The position numbers and the translations under genes were made by a program. Positions 16,092-25,053 of a stretch of DNA of 40,061 nt are shown one piece after another. This stretch comes from Paracoccus sp. (in: a-proteobacteria) (lineage in GTDB: Bacteria > Pseudomonadota > Alphaproteobacteria > Rhodobacterales > Rhodobacteraceae), in assembly GCF_030536915.1 (NCBI RefSeq), contig NZ_JAUNPC010000019.1, positions 2,081 through 42,141 on the forward strand. The letters run 5' to 3'. The notes beneath the pieces were generated by a model. It saw only the letters and a list, made by a program, of their open reading frames with translations. It did not search any database and had not been told where the DNA came from. The number at the start of each line of letters is the position of its first letter. Positions within the stretch are counted from its first letter, which is position 1.

Positions 16092-16734
16092 GTCCTTCCC
16101 GAAGCTGCGCGAGCTCTCCCGGCAGGGAACTGGCGATGCGTTCGCTTTCGCGCTGCTGTGCCGCGGCGCGCAGCGCCGCGACTGCGGCGCCTCCGCCTTC
16201 CAAGCTTGCCGTCAGGACGATCATGGCCTCGCGTCCAGTCGCCAGTGTTTCGTCACTCAGGATCAGATAATCACGCATCATTTCGGTCGCGCTACCGGGC
16301 TGATCCTTTGCGGTGGCGCGGATATCCTGCGACAGCGCCGCGCCCACCGCCAGCAGCCGGTAATAGCGCACCATGGGGTCGATCGCCCATTCGGGCAGGA
16401 TATGCACGTCTTCGACGATGGCGCGGAAGATGCGGTCATTTCCCTCATGGGGCAGGATCGGCAGATAACCTCCTGCCGTCACCCGTGTCACCAGCCTCTC
16501 GCGCGCGGCCTGGTCGCTTGGCGTGTGCTTCTCGAGCGCGGCGAGATGGGCGCGGATCTCGGCCAGCAGCGCGCGCTGGATGTCGGCCACGCGTTCGTTC
16601 CGCAACTGCCGGTCCCGCCTGCGCGACAGCGCGTGCGTCCAGAACCACCCGGCCGCCACCACGCCGCCGCCGACAAGGGCGGTGACGAGGGCCGCGGCGA
16701 CGCGGTCGTTCAGGAACAGCGCGCGCAGGTCCAA
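16057..16734 (-). CDS. Hypothetical one-TM protein downstream of pccA
   Basis: The 225-residue product has one membrane helix near the N-terminus (about residues 12-32, VAAALVTALVGGGVVAAGW). A charged, helical cytoplasmic part follows (RRRDRQLRNERVADIQRALLAEIRAHLAALEKH), with no catalytic motif I can name. A start at TTG 16734, three bases after the pccA stop, implies translational coupling to pccA. Codon use is like that of its neighbours. The gene sits between pccA and the mutase gene but on present evidence has no known link to propionyl-CoA metabolism. The 3' end overlaps a small plus-strand gene. Confidence 0.7.
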   Translation of the reverse strand: MDLRALFLNDRVAAALVTALVGGGVVAAGWFWTHALSRRRDRQLRNERVADIQRALLAEIRAHLAALEKHTPSDQAARERLVTRVTAGGYLPILPHEGNDRIFRAIVEDVHILPEWAIDPMVRYYRLLAVGAALSQDIRATAKDQPGSATEMMRDYLILSDETLATGREAMIVLTASLEGGGAAVAALRAAAQQRESERIASSLPGELAQLREGLSKRSSDPRGR

Positions 16735-16737
16735 GGA

Positions 16738-18795
16738 TCACTCGAACTCCATGATGACGTCATCGACCTTGAGGCTTTGCCCCGCCTCGGCGTTGACCGA
16801 CTTGACGGTGCCGCGGCGCTCGGCCCTCAGGATGTTCTCCATCTTCATCGCCTCGACGGTGGCGAGCGCCTGGCCCTCCTGCACCTCGTCGCCGGCAGCC
16901 ACGTTGATGCGGACGACAAGCCCCGGCATCGGGCAGAGCAGGAACTTCGAGGTGTCGGGTGGCAGCTTTTCCGGCATCAGCCGCGCCAGCTCGGCGGTGC
17001 GGGGACGGCGCACATGGGCCTTGAGATCCGCGCCGCGCGTCCGCAGGCGCATCCCGGCGGCGATCTTGTCCACCTTCAGCGCCAGCGGCTCGCCGTCCAC
17101 GGTCAGCCGCGCCAGCGACATGCCCGGCTTCCAGTCGGATTCCACCCGCAGGCTGCGGCAATTCACCTCGACGGTCGAGCCGCCCTTGTCGGCGCGGACA
17201 CGGACCGGGAACTCCTGCCCGTTCAGGCTGACGACCCAGTTCTCGCCCACGCGCCGTTCGTGGTTGTCCAACCGGCCGGTGATCTGGGTGCGGCGGATCT
17301 CGGCCACGCGATGCATGGCGGCAGCGGCGGCGGCGACGCGCTCAAGCTCGGTATCGGGCAGGGTCGCGCCCTGAAACCCCTCGGGATATTCCTCGGCGAT
17401 GAAAGCCGTCGAGATGTCGCCCGAGACAAAGCGGGGATGGTCCATCACCGCGGACAGGAAGGGCAGGTTGTGGCCGATGCCTTCCACCTCGAAGCCGTCC
17501 AGCGCCCGGCGCATCGCCTCGATCGCCTGCGCGCGGTCGGGCGCCCAGGTGCAAAGCTTGGCGATCATCGGGTCGTAATACATGCTGATCTCGCCGCCCT
17601 CGTAGACGCCGGTATCATTGCGGACGCCGGTCTCGGCTGCCGGAGGCTGTTCACCGGGGTTCGAGGGCACCCAGCGGTCGTTTTCCAGCAGCGGACCCGC
17701 CGCCGTCTCGGCGGGGGGCCGATAGCGCGTCAGTCGCCCTATGGAGGGCAGGAAGTTGCGGTAAGGGTCCTCGGCATAAAGGCGGCTTTCGATGGCCCAG
17801 CCGGTGATCTTCAGATCGTCCTGGGTGAAGGGCAGAAGCTCGCCCGCCGCGACGCGGATCATCTGCTCGACAAGATCGACGCCGGTGATGAGTTCGGTCA
17901 CCGGATGCTCGACCTGAAGGCGTGTATTCATTTCAAGGAAATAGAAGTTCTTGTTCGCGTCCACGATGAACTCGACCGTGCCTGCCGAGGTATAGCCCAC
18001 AGCCTTGGCCAAGGCCACCGCCTGCTCGCCCATCGCGCGGCGCGTCTCGGGGTCGAGGAAGGGCGAGGGCGCTTCCTCGATGACCTTCTGGTTGCGGCGC
18101 TGGATCGAACATTCGCGTTCGTGCAGGTAGACGCAGTTGCCATGCTTGTCGGCCAGCACCTGAATCTCGATATGGCGCGGCTGGGTCACGAACTTCTCGA
18201 TGAAGATGCGGTCGTCGCCGAAGCTGCTCGCCGCCTCGTTCTTCGAGGACTCGAAGCCTTCGCGCGCCTCGTCGTCGGTCCAGGCGATCCGCATCCCCTT
18301 GCCGCCGCCGCCGGCACTGGCCTTGATCATCACCGGGTAGCCAATCTCGGACGAAATCCGTACCGCCTCATCGGCATCCGCGATCAGGCCCATGTAGCCG
18401 GGAACCGTGGACACCCCGGCCTCCTGCGCCAGCTTCTTCGAGGTGATCTTGTCGCCCATCGCCTCGATCGCGGGCGAAGGGGGGCCGACGAAAACCACAC
18501 CCTCTTTCTCAAGAGCGGCTGCGAAGTTCCTGTTCTCGCTGAGGAAACCATATCCGGGATGCACCGCCTCGGCGCCGGTCTGGCGGATGGCCTCCATGAT
18601 CCTGTCGATCACGATATAGGACTGGTTCGCGGGCGGCGGGCCGATATGCACCGCCTCGTCGGCCATGCGGACATGCAGCGCGTTGCGGTCGGCGTCGGAA
18701 TAGACGGCGACGGTGGCGATCCCCATCTTCCTTGCGGTCTTGATGACGCGGCAGGCGATCTCTCCGCGGTTGGCGATCAGGATCTTCTTGAACAT
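16738..18795 (-). CDS. pccA: Propionyl-CoA carboxylase alpha subunit (biotin carboxylase plus biotin carrier)
   Basis: The alpha subunit (685 residues) carboxylates its own biotin with ATP and bicarbonate; PccB then transfers the carboxyl to propionyl-CoA. Order: biotin carboxylase domain (about 1-450: MFKKILIANRGEIACRV, ASAGGGGKGMR for ATP, FLEMNTRLQVEHPVTE), a BT domain that binds the beta subunit (about 480-600), and the biotin carrier at the end with EAMKMEN, Lys651 being biotinylated. AAGGGA precedes ATG 18795 by five bases. A strong terminator-like hairpin lies 28 bases upstream of the start, so it may be transcribed or attenuated separately from the genes upstream. Confidence 0.96.
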   Translation of the reverse strand: MFKKILIANRGEIACRVIKTARKMGIATVAVYSDADRNALHVRMADEAVHIGPPPANQSYIVIDRIMEAIRQTGAEAVHPGYGFLSENRNFAAALEKEGVVFVGPPSPAIEAMGDKITSKKLAQEAGVSTVPGYMGLIADADEAVRISSEIGYPVMIKASAGGGGKGMRIAWTDDEAREGFESSKNEAASSFGDDRIFIEKFVTQPRHIEIQVLADKHGNCVYLHERECSIQRRNQKVIEEAPSPFLDPETRRAMGEQAVALAKAVGYTSAGTVEFIVDANKNFYFLEMNTRLQVEHPVTELITGVDLVEQMIRVAAGELLPFTQDDLKITGWAIESRLYAEDPYRNFLPSIGRLTRYRPPAETAAGPLLENDRWVPSNPGEQPPAAETGVRNDTGVYEGGEISMYYDPMIAKLCTWAPDRAQAIEAMRRALDGFEVEGIGHNLPFLSAVMDHPRFVSGDISTAFIAEEYPEGFQGATLPDTELERVAAAAAAMHRVAEIRRTQITGRLDNHERRVGENWVVSLNGQEFPVRVRADKGGSTVEVNCRSLRVESDWKPGMSLARLTVDGEPLALKVDKIAAGMRLRTRGADLKAHVRRPRTAELARLMPEKLPPDTSKFLLCPMPGLVVRINVAAGDEVQEGQALATVEAMKMENILRAERRGTVKSVNAEAGQSLKVDDVIMEFE

Positions 18796-18822
18796 GCGTG
18801 TCCCTTGGTGGCGCTGGATGTG

Positions 18823-18856
18823 AAAAGGCCGCCCCGGTCGATCAGACCGGGACGGC
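18823..18856 (-). terminator. Strong hairpin between a lipoprotein gene and pccA
   Basis: Minus-strand GCCG-x-CCCGGTC / GACCGGG-x-CGGC (18856-18828) forms an 11-pair stem with one mismatch and a five-base loop, followed by CCTTTTCA. It looks like an intrinsic terminator for the gene at 18897 yet sits just before pccA, so pccA needs its own promoter or read-through. Confidence 0.6.
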
Positions 18857-18896
18857 GGAAACGGCGTGGGAATGCGCGCGATGCGCGCGGGTCAGC

Positions 18897-19118
18897 TTAC
18901 TGGCAGAGCCGGACGTCGTCGCAGAGCGCGCCGCCCAAGGCGCCGACCGCTGCGCCGGCCAACCGGTCGCTGCCGCCCTTGCCACGGACCTGCTGGACGA
19001 CATAGCCGGTGCCGGCGCCGATGATGGCGCGGTCAGCGTCGGTCGGTCGGATGTTCTGGGTGCAGCCGGCCAGCAGCGCCGCGCTGAGGCCACCCAGAAG
19101 AAGAAGCTTTCTGGACAT
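18897..19118 (-). CDS. Small glycine-zipper lipoprotein, paralogue 1
   Basis: The 73-residue precursor has a lipoprotein signal peptide (MSRKLLLLGGLSAALLAGC) with lipobox LAGC and lipidated Cys19. The mature part has a glycine-zipper stretch (AIIGAGTGYVVQQV, then LAGAAVGALGGALCDDVRLC) and ends with a CDDV-x2-C motif. The same architecture and C-terminal motif occur in the next upstream gene (19248-19481), so these are tandem paralogues. Glycine zippers often insert in or pack against membranes. The role in the pcc cluster is unknown; such small lipoproteins between pcc genes may be passengers. Confidence 0.78.
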   Translation of the reverse strand: MSRKLLLLGGLSAALLAGCTQNIRPTDADRAIIGAGTGYVVQQVRGKGGSDRLAGAAVGALGGALCDDVRLCQ

Positions 19119-19209
19119 GGGGTATCCTGGAACAGAACGCCGGGGCCAATCGCAACAGAGATGTCCCCCTGCGATGCAGCACCCGGCAGATGAAGGTTGA
19201 AACCGTTCT

Positions 19210-19230
19210 GGCTGGCGATCAACGCCAGCC
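19210..19230 (-). terminator. Hairpin after the second glycine-zipper lipoprotein gene
   Basis: GGCTGGCG (19210-19217) and CGCCAGCC (19223-19230) form a perfect eight-base stem with a five-base loop, 18 bases after the stop of the gene at 19248. On the minus strand it is followed by AGAACGGTTTC, with only a weak T run. Confidence 0.5.
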
Positions 19231-19247
19231 GAAGATCAGGGTTCCGA

Positions 19248-19481
19248 TCAGGGGGCGCAGACGCCCACGTCGTCGCACAGCGCACCCGCGGCGCCGCCGA
19301 GCAGCGCGCCGGTTGCGACACGCTCGTCCAGCGCCTTGGCAACGACGGCACCCGCGACCGCGCCGCCGGCTGCACGCTGCGCGTCGGGCGACAGGCCGGT
19401 GCCATAGCCAGGCTGGCAGGCCGCGATGCTGCCGACGAGCAGGACTGCGCCGCAAACGCGGAGGAGGAAGGATTTCTGCAT
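19248..19481 (-). CDS. Small glycine-zipper lipoprotein, paralogue 2
   Basis: The 77-residue precursor has signal peptide MQKSFLLRVCGAVLLVGSIAAC, lipobox IAAC and lipidated Cys22. The mature protein is short and Gly/Ala-rich (GGAVAGAVVAKAL, GALLGGAAGALCDDVGVC), and shares the GALCDDV-x2-C ending with the gene at 18897. The two differ in their middle parts, so the duplication is not recent. A glycine-zipper region suggests membrane association. Transcribed in the same direction as the pcc genes with a hairpin on its downstream side. Confidence 0.78.
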   Translation of the reverse strand: MQKSFLLRVCGAVLLVGSIAACQPGYGTGLSPDAQRAAGGAVAGAVVAKALDERVATGALLGGAAGALCDDVGVCAP

Positions 19482-19611
19482 GGTATTCTGCCTGTATTCG
19501 TGGCCCGTTTCCGGGCGAGTGACTTAGCGTGCGCGCTCACTATGACATCCCGCAAACCGGGATCAAACTGACAAGCGGGTGATGGCGCACGCACAAGCAT
19601 CATCCCGCGCA

Positions 19612-20010
19612 TCATTCATCTTCCTCGTCGAAGTCCTCGTCATCCCAGCGAAAACTTTCGCTGGCCTCGGAGGCGAAAAGCTCGGGGAAGTTGGCCTCGG
19701 CGCGTTTCAGGTCGACGCGCAGCAACTGTTCATAGCTGGCGGGATCCAGCTTGCCGACCGGCACGACCTCGCGCCCCAGCAGCCAGGACAGGCGGCCGGC
19801 ATCGAGATTGCCGCGCTCGAACGGTTCGTCGCCGAAATGCTCGATCAGCGCGGTCAGAAAGCCCGCGTCAGCCCGCCGATCACCGGCCGAACGGTCGCGA
19901 TACCGTTCCCGCGCCACCAGCTTGGTCGCGCCCTTGGGGCTTGCGCGGCGAATGGTGAACTGGTGGTCCGTGGACGGCAGGCGTCCGGGAAAACCACGAT
20001 GCTTCAGCAT
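19612..20010 (-). CDS. Hypothetical acidic-tailed cytoplasmic protein
   Basis: A protein of 132 residues. The first half is basic (MLKHRGFPGRLPSTDHQFTIRR, KLVARERYRDRSAGDRR), the second half has a helical segment (LTALIEHFGDEPFERG, LDPASYEQLLRVDLKRAEANFPEL) and the last 20 residues are strongly acidic and aromatic (WDDEDFDEEDE). No signal peptide or membrane helix is present. I do not recognise a family. The charge polarity suggests it binds nucleic acid or another protein, which is inference. It sits in the pcc cluster between two small lipoprotein genes; GCGGGG precedes the ATG. Confidence 0.6.
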   Translation of the reverse strand: MLKHRGFPGRLPSTDHQFTIRRASPKGATKLVARERYRDRSAGDRRADAGFLTALIEHFGDEPFERGNLDAGRLSWLLGREVVPVGKLDPASYEQLLRVDLKRAEANFPELFASEASESFRWDDEDFDEEDE

Positions 20011-20052
20011 GATACCCCGCCATTGATGAGGTTGCGGGGCAGGTCGGGGATG

Positions 20053-20072
20053 CGCGGACCCGCAGGTCCGCG
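20053..20072 (-). terminator. Stem-loop after the 46-residue lipoprotein gene
   Basis: CGCGGACC (20053-20060) pairs perfectly with GGTCCGCG (20065-20072) around loop CGCA. It lies 11 bases past the stop codon on the minus strand, with no T tract. A terminator or RNA-stabilising end is plausible. Confidence 0.45.
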
Positions 20073-20082
20073 CCGTATGGCG

Positions 20083-20223
20083 TCAGTTGGCGCCGAATTT
20101 GCCCTGGAACACGGGTTCGGGCGCCACGACGACCGCAGCCGGGACGGGCTGGGGCTGGGGCTGCTGCTGGCAAGCCGAGACGACGCCGACCAGAACCAGC
20201 GCGAGAGCGAGCTTTTTGGACAT
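20083..20223 (-). CDS. 46-residue lipoprotein
   Basis: The translated peptide is MSKKLALALVLVGVVSAC followed by QQQPQPQPVPAAVVVAPEP and ending VFQGKFGAN. The signal has a basic start, hydrophobic core and lipobox VSAC, with Cys18 lipidated. The mature peptide is only 28 residues, with a Gln/Pro-repeat linker and a short end that resembles Rhodobacteraceae lipopeptides ending in PVYTGKY-type motifs. AGGAG lies six bases before the ATG. The gene is short enough to be missed by default length cut-offs. It is preceded by a 193-base gap with three hairpins and is part of the pcc cluster by position only. Confidence 0.75.
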   Translation of the reverse strand: MSKKLALALVLVGVVSACQQQPQPQPVPAAVVVAPEPVFQGKFGAN

Positions 20224-20241
20224 GAGAGGCTCCTGTAAAGT

Positions 20242-20354
20242 GGGGCCTTGACGCCCCGACTGCTCGTTGAACCGGCCGCACCATGCGGCCGTCCGGGCAT
20301 CTTACGGATTGCCGGAGGGGGCCGACAGACCGCGCAGGCGGCTTCCCCGCCTGC
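20242..20354. other. Three hairpins in the gap upstream of the 46-residue lipoprotein
   Basis: The gap 20224-20416 holds three good inverted repeats: GGGGC/GCCCC (20242-20246/20253-20257), CGGCCGCA/TGCGGCCG (20073+200: 20273-20280/20284-20291, loop of three) and GCAGGCGG/CCGCCTGC (20334-20341/20347-20354, loop of five). None is followed by a T tract. They lie between the pccB-DUF6497 pair and the lipoprotein genes and could stabilise or terminate the pccB message. Confidence 0.5.
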
Positions 20355-20416
20355 CTGTGGCAGGACTGCATCATTCCGGCGCATTTCGATCACGGATGCG
20401 TCATGAATCATCGGCG

Positions 20417-21153
20417 TCACAATGGCTCCCATACACAGGCATCCCGGTCATTCGGGATCGAGAAGCCTTCAAACAGTTGCACGATCTCGGGATCGAAGCT
20501 TCCGAAGGGGCTTGGCGCCGAGGCCATCGAGATCACCACCTGCCGCGGCCTTGGCCTCTCGCCCGCCAGTCTCGGCAGGACGAAGCGTTCGCAGAGCCAG
20601 AGGATGTCGCGGTGCAGCGGGTCCTGCATCAGGATGTCGGGCGCTGCGGGAAGCGCGATCTCGCCGGCTGCGGGGTCATCCGATCCCGGTGCGAAATCCC
20701 CGGTCTCTCCTTCGGCGCCATCCGGCAGGGCCGGGTCGGGCGGAGACAGTTCCGAGGGAAGCGGCGCGTGAAAGCTGTCATCCTCGTCGGGCATCGCGGG
20801 CGCAATCGAGATCCCCTCATCCTCTGGCATGATCTCGATCACCAGTTCGCCCAGCGCCGCGTCCAGTTCGGCCTGCTCCTCGGGCGTCAGCGGCATCTCG
20901 GGCCCTGTCTCGTCCAGCAGTTCGGGGGGCAGGTCGGCTGCCATCTCTCCCTCGTCCCAAGGGGGAACCAGCGCCGCAAGCGACGGCATGACGAAACGGT
21001 AGCGATGCACCGGCCCCACGCCGGGGATGCTGTCCGCCAGTTCCTCCTGCAGCCAGACCTCGGCGCCCGAAGGCACCGGGACCAGTGGCTCGGCCCCGTT
21101 CGCGGCCATGCCGGCCGCCGTGGTGGCAAAGAGAAGGGCGGCGGACAATGGCG

Positions 21154-21157
<4 letters not shown>
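20417..21157 (-). CDS. Exported acidic protein, DUF6497-like, coupled to pccB
   Basis: A protein of 246 residues when started at GTG 21157, which forms a GTGA overlap with the pccB stop codon; a TTG at 21184 would overlap pccB more. The N-terminus [21 protein letters not shown] looks like a weak signal peptide. Residues about 70-160 are extremely acidic and Pro-rich with no obvious fold. The C-terminal part (about 165-246: [46 protein letters not shown]) resembles the Rhodobacteraceae family I recall as DUF6497. Two cysteines in that part could form a disulfide. Function is unknown. Translational coupling to pccB suggests a conserved reason for coexpression. Confidence 0.7.
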
Positions 21158-22686
<1,529 letters not shown>

Positions 22687-22755
22687 GAAGCCTCTCCGTC
22701 ATGTCTGCCGGGACAATAGGGAAAGCGGCAGGCGGCGCAAAGCGGAAAGGGGAAA

Positions 22756-22765
22756 GTTTGCAAAC
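22756..22765. promoter_or_regulatory. Candidate PccR/ScfR-type operator upstream of pccB
   Basis: GTTTGCAAAC is a perfect 10-base palindrome centred about 74 bases upstream of the pccB start, containing TTTGCAAA. From the literature as I recall it, the Rhodobacter sphaeroides pccB promoter carries TTTGCAAA-N4-TTTGCAAA bound by PccR. Only one copy is perfect here; no second copy sits at the four-base spacing. No scfR-family gene lies in this window. Confidence 0.5.
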
Positions 22766-22858
22766 AAGGGTCTTAGCGGGATGATGCGACCGCAAAACAG
22801 CTAAACCCGCTGAACGGCGCCCTTGACGCGGGCGGCGGGCGCGGCCATCCCGGAAGCC

Positions 22859-23899
22859 ATGGGATTGACGATCGACCTTGCCGCCCTGGTGGCGAACTGG
22901 AAGGCGCTTGCCGCGCTCGCCCCCGGCTCGCGGCCCGGCGCGGTGGTCAAGGCGGATGCCTATGGCCTTGGCGCCGCCATGGTGGCGCCTGCGCTTTACG
23001 GGGCGGGTGCGCGGGACTTCTTCGTGGCCCAGGCGTCCGAGGGCAGGGCGATCCGCTCGCTTCTCGGCCCCGATGCGTGCATCTTCATCCTGTCGGGGCA
23101 CATGCCGGGGCAGGACCTGACAGGGCTGATCCCGGTGCTGAACGGTCCCGCGCAGTTCTTTCGCGACCGTGCGCTGCGACCGCGCGGTGCCTTTGCGATC
23201 CAGCTCGACTCGGGGATGAACCGCTTGGGCTTCGAGCCTGCCGAATGGGCAGCCGTCAGGTCCGAGGCATTGTCGGCGCGCACCGGCACGGGGACCGGCC
23301 CCGCGCTGGTCATGTCGCACCTGATGTGCGGCGACGAGCCCGGCCATGCGGCCAATGCCGCGCAGCTTCGCGCCTTTCGCGGGATGACCGAGGGCATCGC
23401 GGCCCCCCGTTCCCTGGCGGCGACCGGCGGCATCCTGCTGGGGTCCGAGTATCATTTCGACGTGACCCGCCCCGGCATCGGTCTTTACGGGGCCGAGCCC
23501 TTCGCCGCGGCGCGCCCGGTCGTCACCCTGTCGCTGGAGGTCATCCAGACCCGCAACCTGGCCGCGGGTGAGGCGGTGGGCTACGGCTGCACCTGGACAG
23601 CCCCACGTCCCTGCCGCATCGCGACCGTGTCGGCGGGCTATGCCGACGGGTTGCCGCGCGCCCTGTCGGGCAAGGGGCTGCGGCTCTGGGCGGGCGGGCG
23701 CAGCGTGCCGGTGGTCGGGCGCGTGTCGATGGACCTCATCACCGTCGATGTGACCGACCTGCCCGATGTCCCCGATACGCTGGAGATCCTGAACGACCGG
23801 CAGGGCGTGGACGCCCTGGCTACGCTGGCCGGGACCATCGGCTACGAGATCCTGACCTCGCTGGGTCCGCGCTATCCGCGCGAATACCGGCCGGCTTAA
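22859..23899 (+). CDS. alr: Alanine racemase
   Basis: Interconverts L- and D-alanine for peptidoglycan. The 346-residue chain starts at ATG 22859 (MGLTIDLAALVANW). The PLP lysine is K31 in VVKADAYGLG and the second catalytic base Tyr261 lies in VSAGYADGLPRA; VGRVSMDLITVDVT and GSEYHFDVTRPGIGLYG are also typical. The frame is open 12 codons upstream to a TTG with no RBS, so I reject that start. It is divergent from pccB by 172 bases. The small membrane protein gene follows after 61 bases with its own strong Shine-Dalgarno. Confidence 0.95.
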   Translation: MGLTIDLAALVANWKALAALAPGSRPGAVVKADAYGLGAAMVAPALYGAGARDFFVAQASEGRAIRSLLGPDACIFILSGHMPGQDLTGLIPVLNGPAQFFRDRALRPRGAFAIQLDSGMNRLGFEPAEWAAVRSEALSARTGTGTGPALVMSHLMCGDEPGHAANAAQLRAFRGMTEGIAAPRSLAATGGILLGSEYHFDVTRPGIGLYGAEPFAAARPVVTLSLEVIQTRNLAAGEAVGYGCTWTAPRPCRIATVSAGYADGLPRALSGKGLRLWAGGRSVPVVGRVSMDLITVDVTDLPDVPDTLEILNDRQGVDALATLAGTIGYEILTSLGPRYPREYRPA

Positions 23900-23960
23900 G
23901 CATGCGTTAGGGCGCCCATGCTACCCGATCCCTCATCTGATCGCTTCAGGAGGATTCGGC

Positions 23961-24296
23961 ATGGCTTACGCGACCATCAATTTTCACCATCCGCAGACCG
24001 GGCGGCTCAAGCAGGCCCGGGTCGGGTTCTCGTGGACGACGCTGTTCTTCGGTTTCTTCCCGGCGCTGTTCCGGGGCCACTGGCTCGGTGCGGTCATCAT
24101 CTTTTTGGTGGGCTGCGTCACCTTCGGCCTGTCGGGGCTGGTGTTCCCCTTCATCTACAACAAGATGTATGTGCGGCATCTGCTGGGCGAAGGCTTCAAG
24201 CTGTCCAGCGCCTCGGCGGACCCTTCCTATCTCTCGCAACGGCTGCGGATCGAATTGCCCCTTGACCCGACACGCGCGACCCTTTCGCCGGCCTGA
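23961..24296 (+). CDS. Small membrane protein (HrgC/DUF2628-like)
   Basis: A protein of 111 residues with a short polar start (MAYATINFHHPQTGRLKQARVG), then FSWTTLFFGFFPALFRGHW and two hydrophobic helices (AVIIFLVGCVTFGLSGLVFPF), and a polar tail. The GFSWTTLFFG-PxLFRGxW pattern resembles HrgC/DUF2628-type proteins of unknown function. A perfect AGGAGG (23948-23953) seven bases before the ATG is the strongest ribosome binding site in the window, suggesting high expression. Its end overlaps the probable mlaE start by 35 bases. Confidence 0.75.
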   Translation: MAYATINFHHPQTGRLKQARVGFSWTTLFFGFFPALFRGHWLGAVIIFLVGCVTFGLSGLVFPFIYNKMYVRHLLGEGFKLSSASADPSYLSQRLRIELPLDPTRATLSPA

Positions 24297-25053
24297 CCCG
24301 GTCCGCGCCATCGGCCGGGCCACGCTGGCGCTGGTGCGCGGCACCGGGGCAGTCGCGATCTTCGCCGCGCGGGGACTGGCTGCGCCCGGATTTTCCCTGC
24401 CGCGCCTGGCCGAGCAACTGCTGCGGATCGGCTGGCTGTCGCTGCCGGTCGTGGGGCTGACGGCGCTGTTCACCGGCGCGGCGCTCGCCCTGCAGATCAA
24501 TGCGGGGGGCGAGCGTTTCCAGGCCGGCGACGTGGTGCCCGCCATTGTCGCCATCGGCATGGCGCGGGAACTGGGACCGGTTCTAGGCGGGCTGATGGTG
24601 GCGGCGCGGGTCGCCTCGTCCATCGCGGCGGAACTGGGGTCCATGCGCGTGACCGAACAGATCGACGCGCTGATGACGCTGTCCACCGATCCGATGGGCT
24701 GGCTGGTCGCCCCGCGCCTGTGGGCGGCGATCCTGACCGTGCCGCTGCTGGTGGGCGTCGGCGACACCATCGGCATCATGGGCGGCTGGCTGATCGGGAC
24801 CACGACCCTAGGCTTCACCTCTCAGGCCTATCTGTCGAACTCCTGGGCCTTTCTGGAAACATGGGACGTGGTCTCAGGACTCATCAAGGGCGCGGTCTTC
24901 GGCTTCATCGTGGCGCTGGCGGGCTGCTGGTTCGGGATGCATGCGGGCCGCGGCGCCGCGGGAGTGGGCCGGGCGACGACCGGATCGGTGGTGGCGGCCT
25001 CGGTCGGCATCCTTGCGGCGAATTTCATCCTGACCGGGCTGTTCTTCACATGA
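24262..25053 (+). CDS. mlaE: MlaE-family ABC transporter permease
   Basis: A permease of about 263 residues in the MlaE/TrbE family, part of MCE-type importers that move phospholipids between outer and inner membranes. It has five to six hydrophobic segments and the conserved cytoplasmic helix ARVASSIAAELGSMRVTEQIDAL, with GMARELGPVLGGLMVAAR before it. The start is ambiguous: TTG 24262 gives a full-length protein and overlaps the previous gene by 35 bases; GTG 24334 would shorten it. The ATP-binding gene overlaps its stop (ATGA). The substrate-binding MlaD (MCE) gene is not in this window, nor are mlaB/mlaC, so the system is incomplete here. Confidence 0.85.
   Translation: MTRHARPFRRPDPVRAIGRATLALVRGTGAVAIFAARGLAAPGFSLPRLAEQLLRIGWLSLPVVGLTALFTGAALALQINAGGERFQAGDVVPAIVAIGMARELGPVLGGLMVAARVASSIAAELGSMRVTEQIDALMTLSTDPMGWLVAPRLWAAILTVPLLVGVGDTIGIMGGWLIGTTTLGFTSQAYLSNSWAFLETWDVVSGLIKGAVFGFIVALAGCWFGMHAGRGAAGVGRATTGSVVAASVGILAANFILTGLFFT

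Noticed and set aside
16402-19005. Very long plus-strand open frame antisense to pccA
   Set aside because: Antisense shadow caused by high GC at third codon positions; pccA motifs on the minus strand are unmistakable.
22823-22858. TTG start extending alanine racemase by 12 residues
   Set aside because: No ribosome binding site precedes it, and the family N-terminus begins close to ATG 22859.
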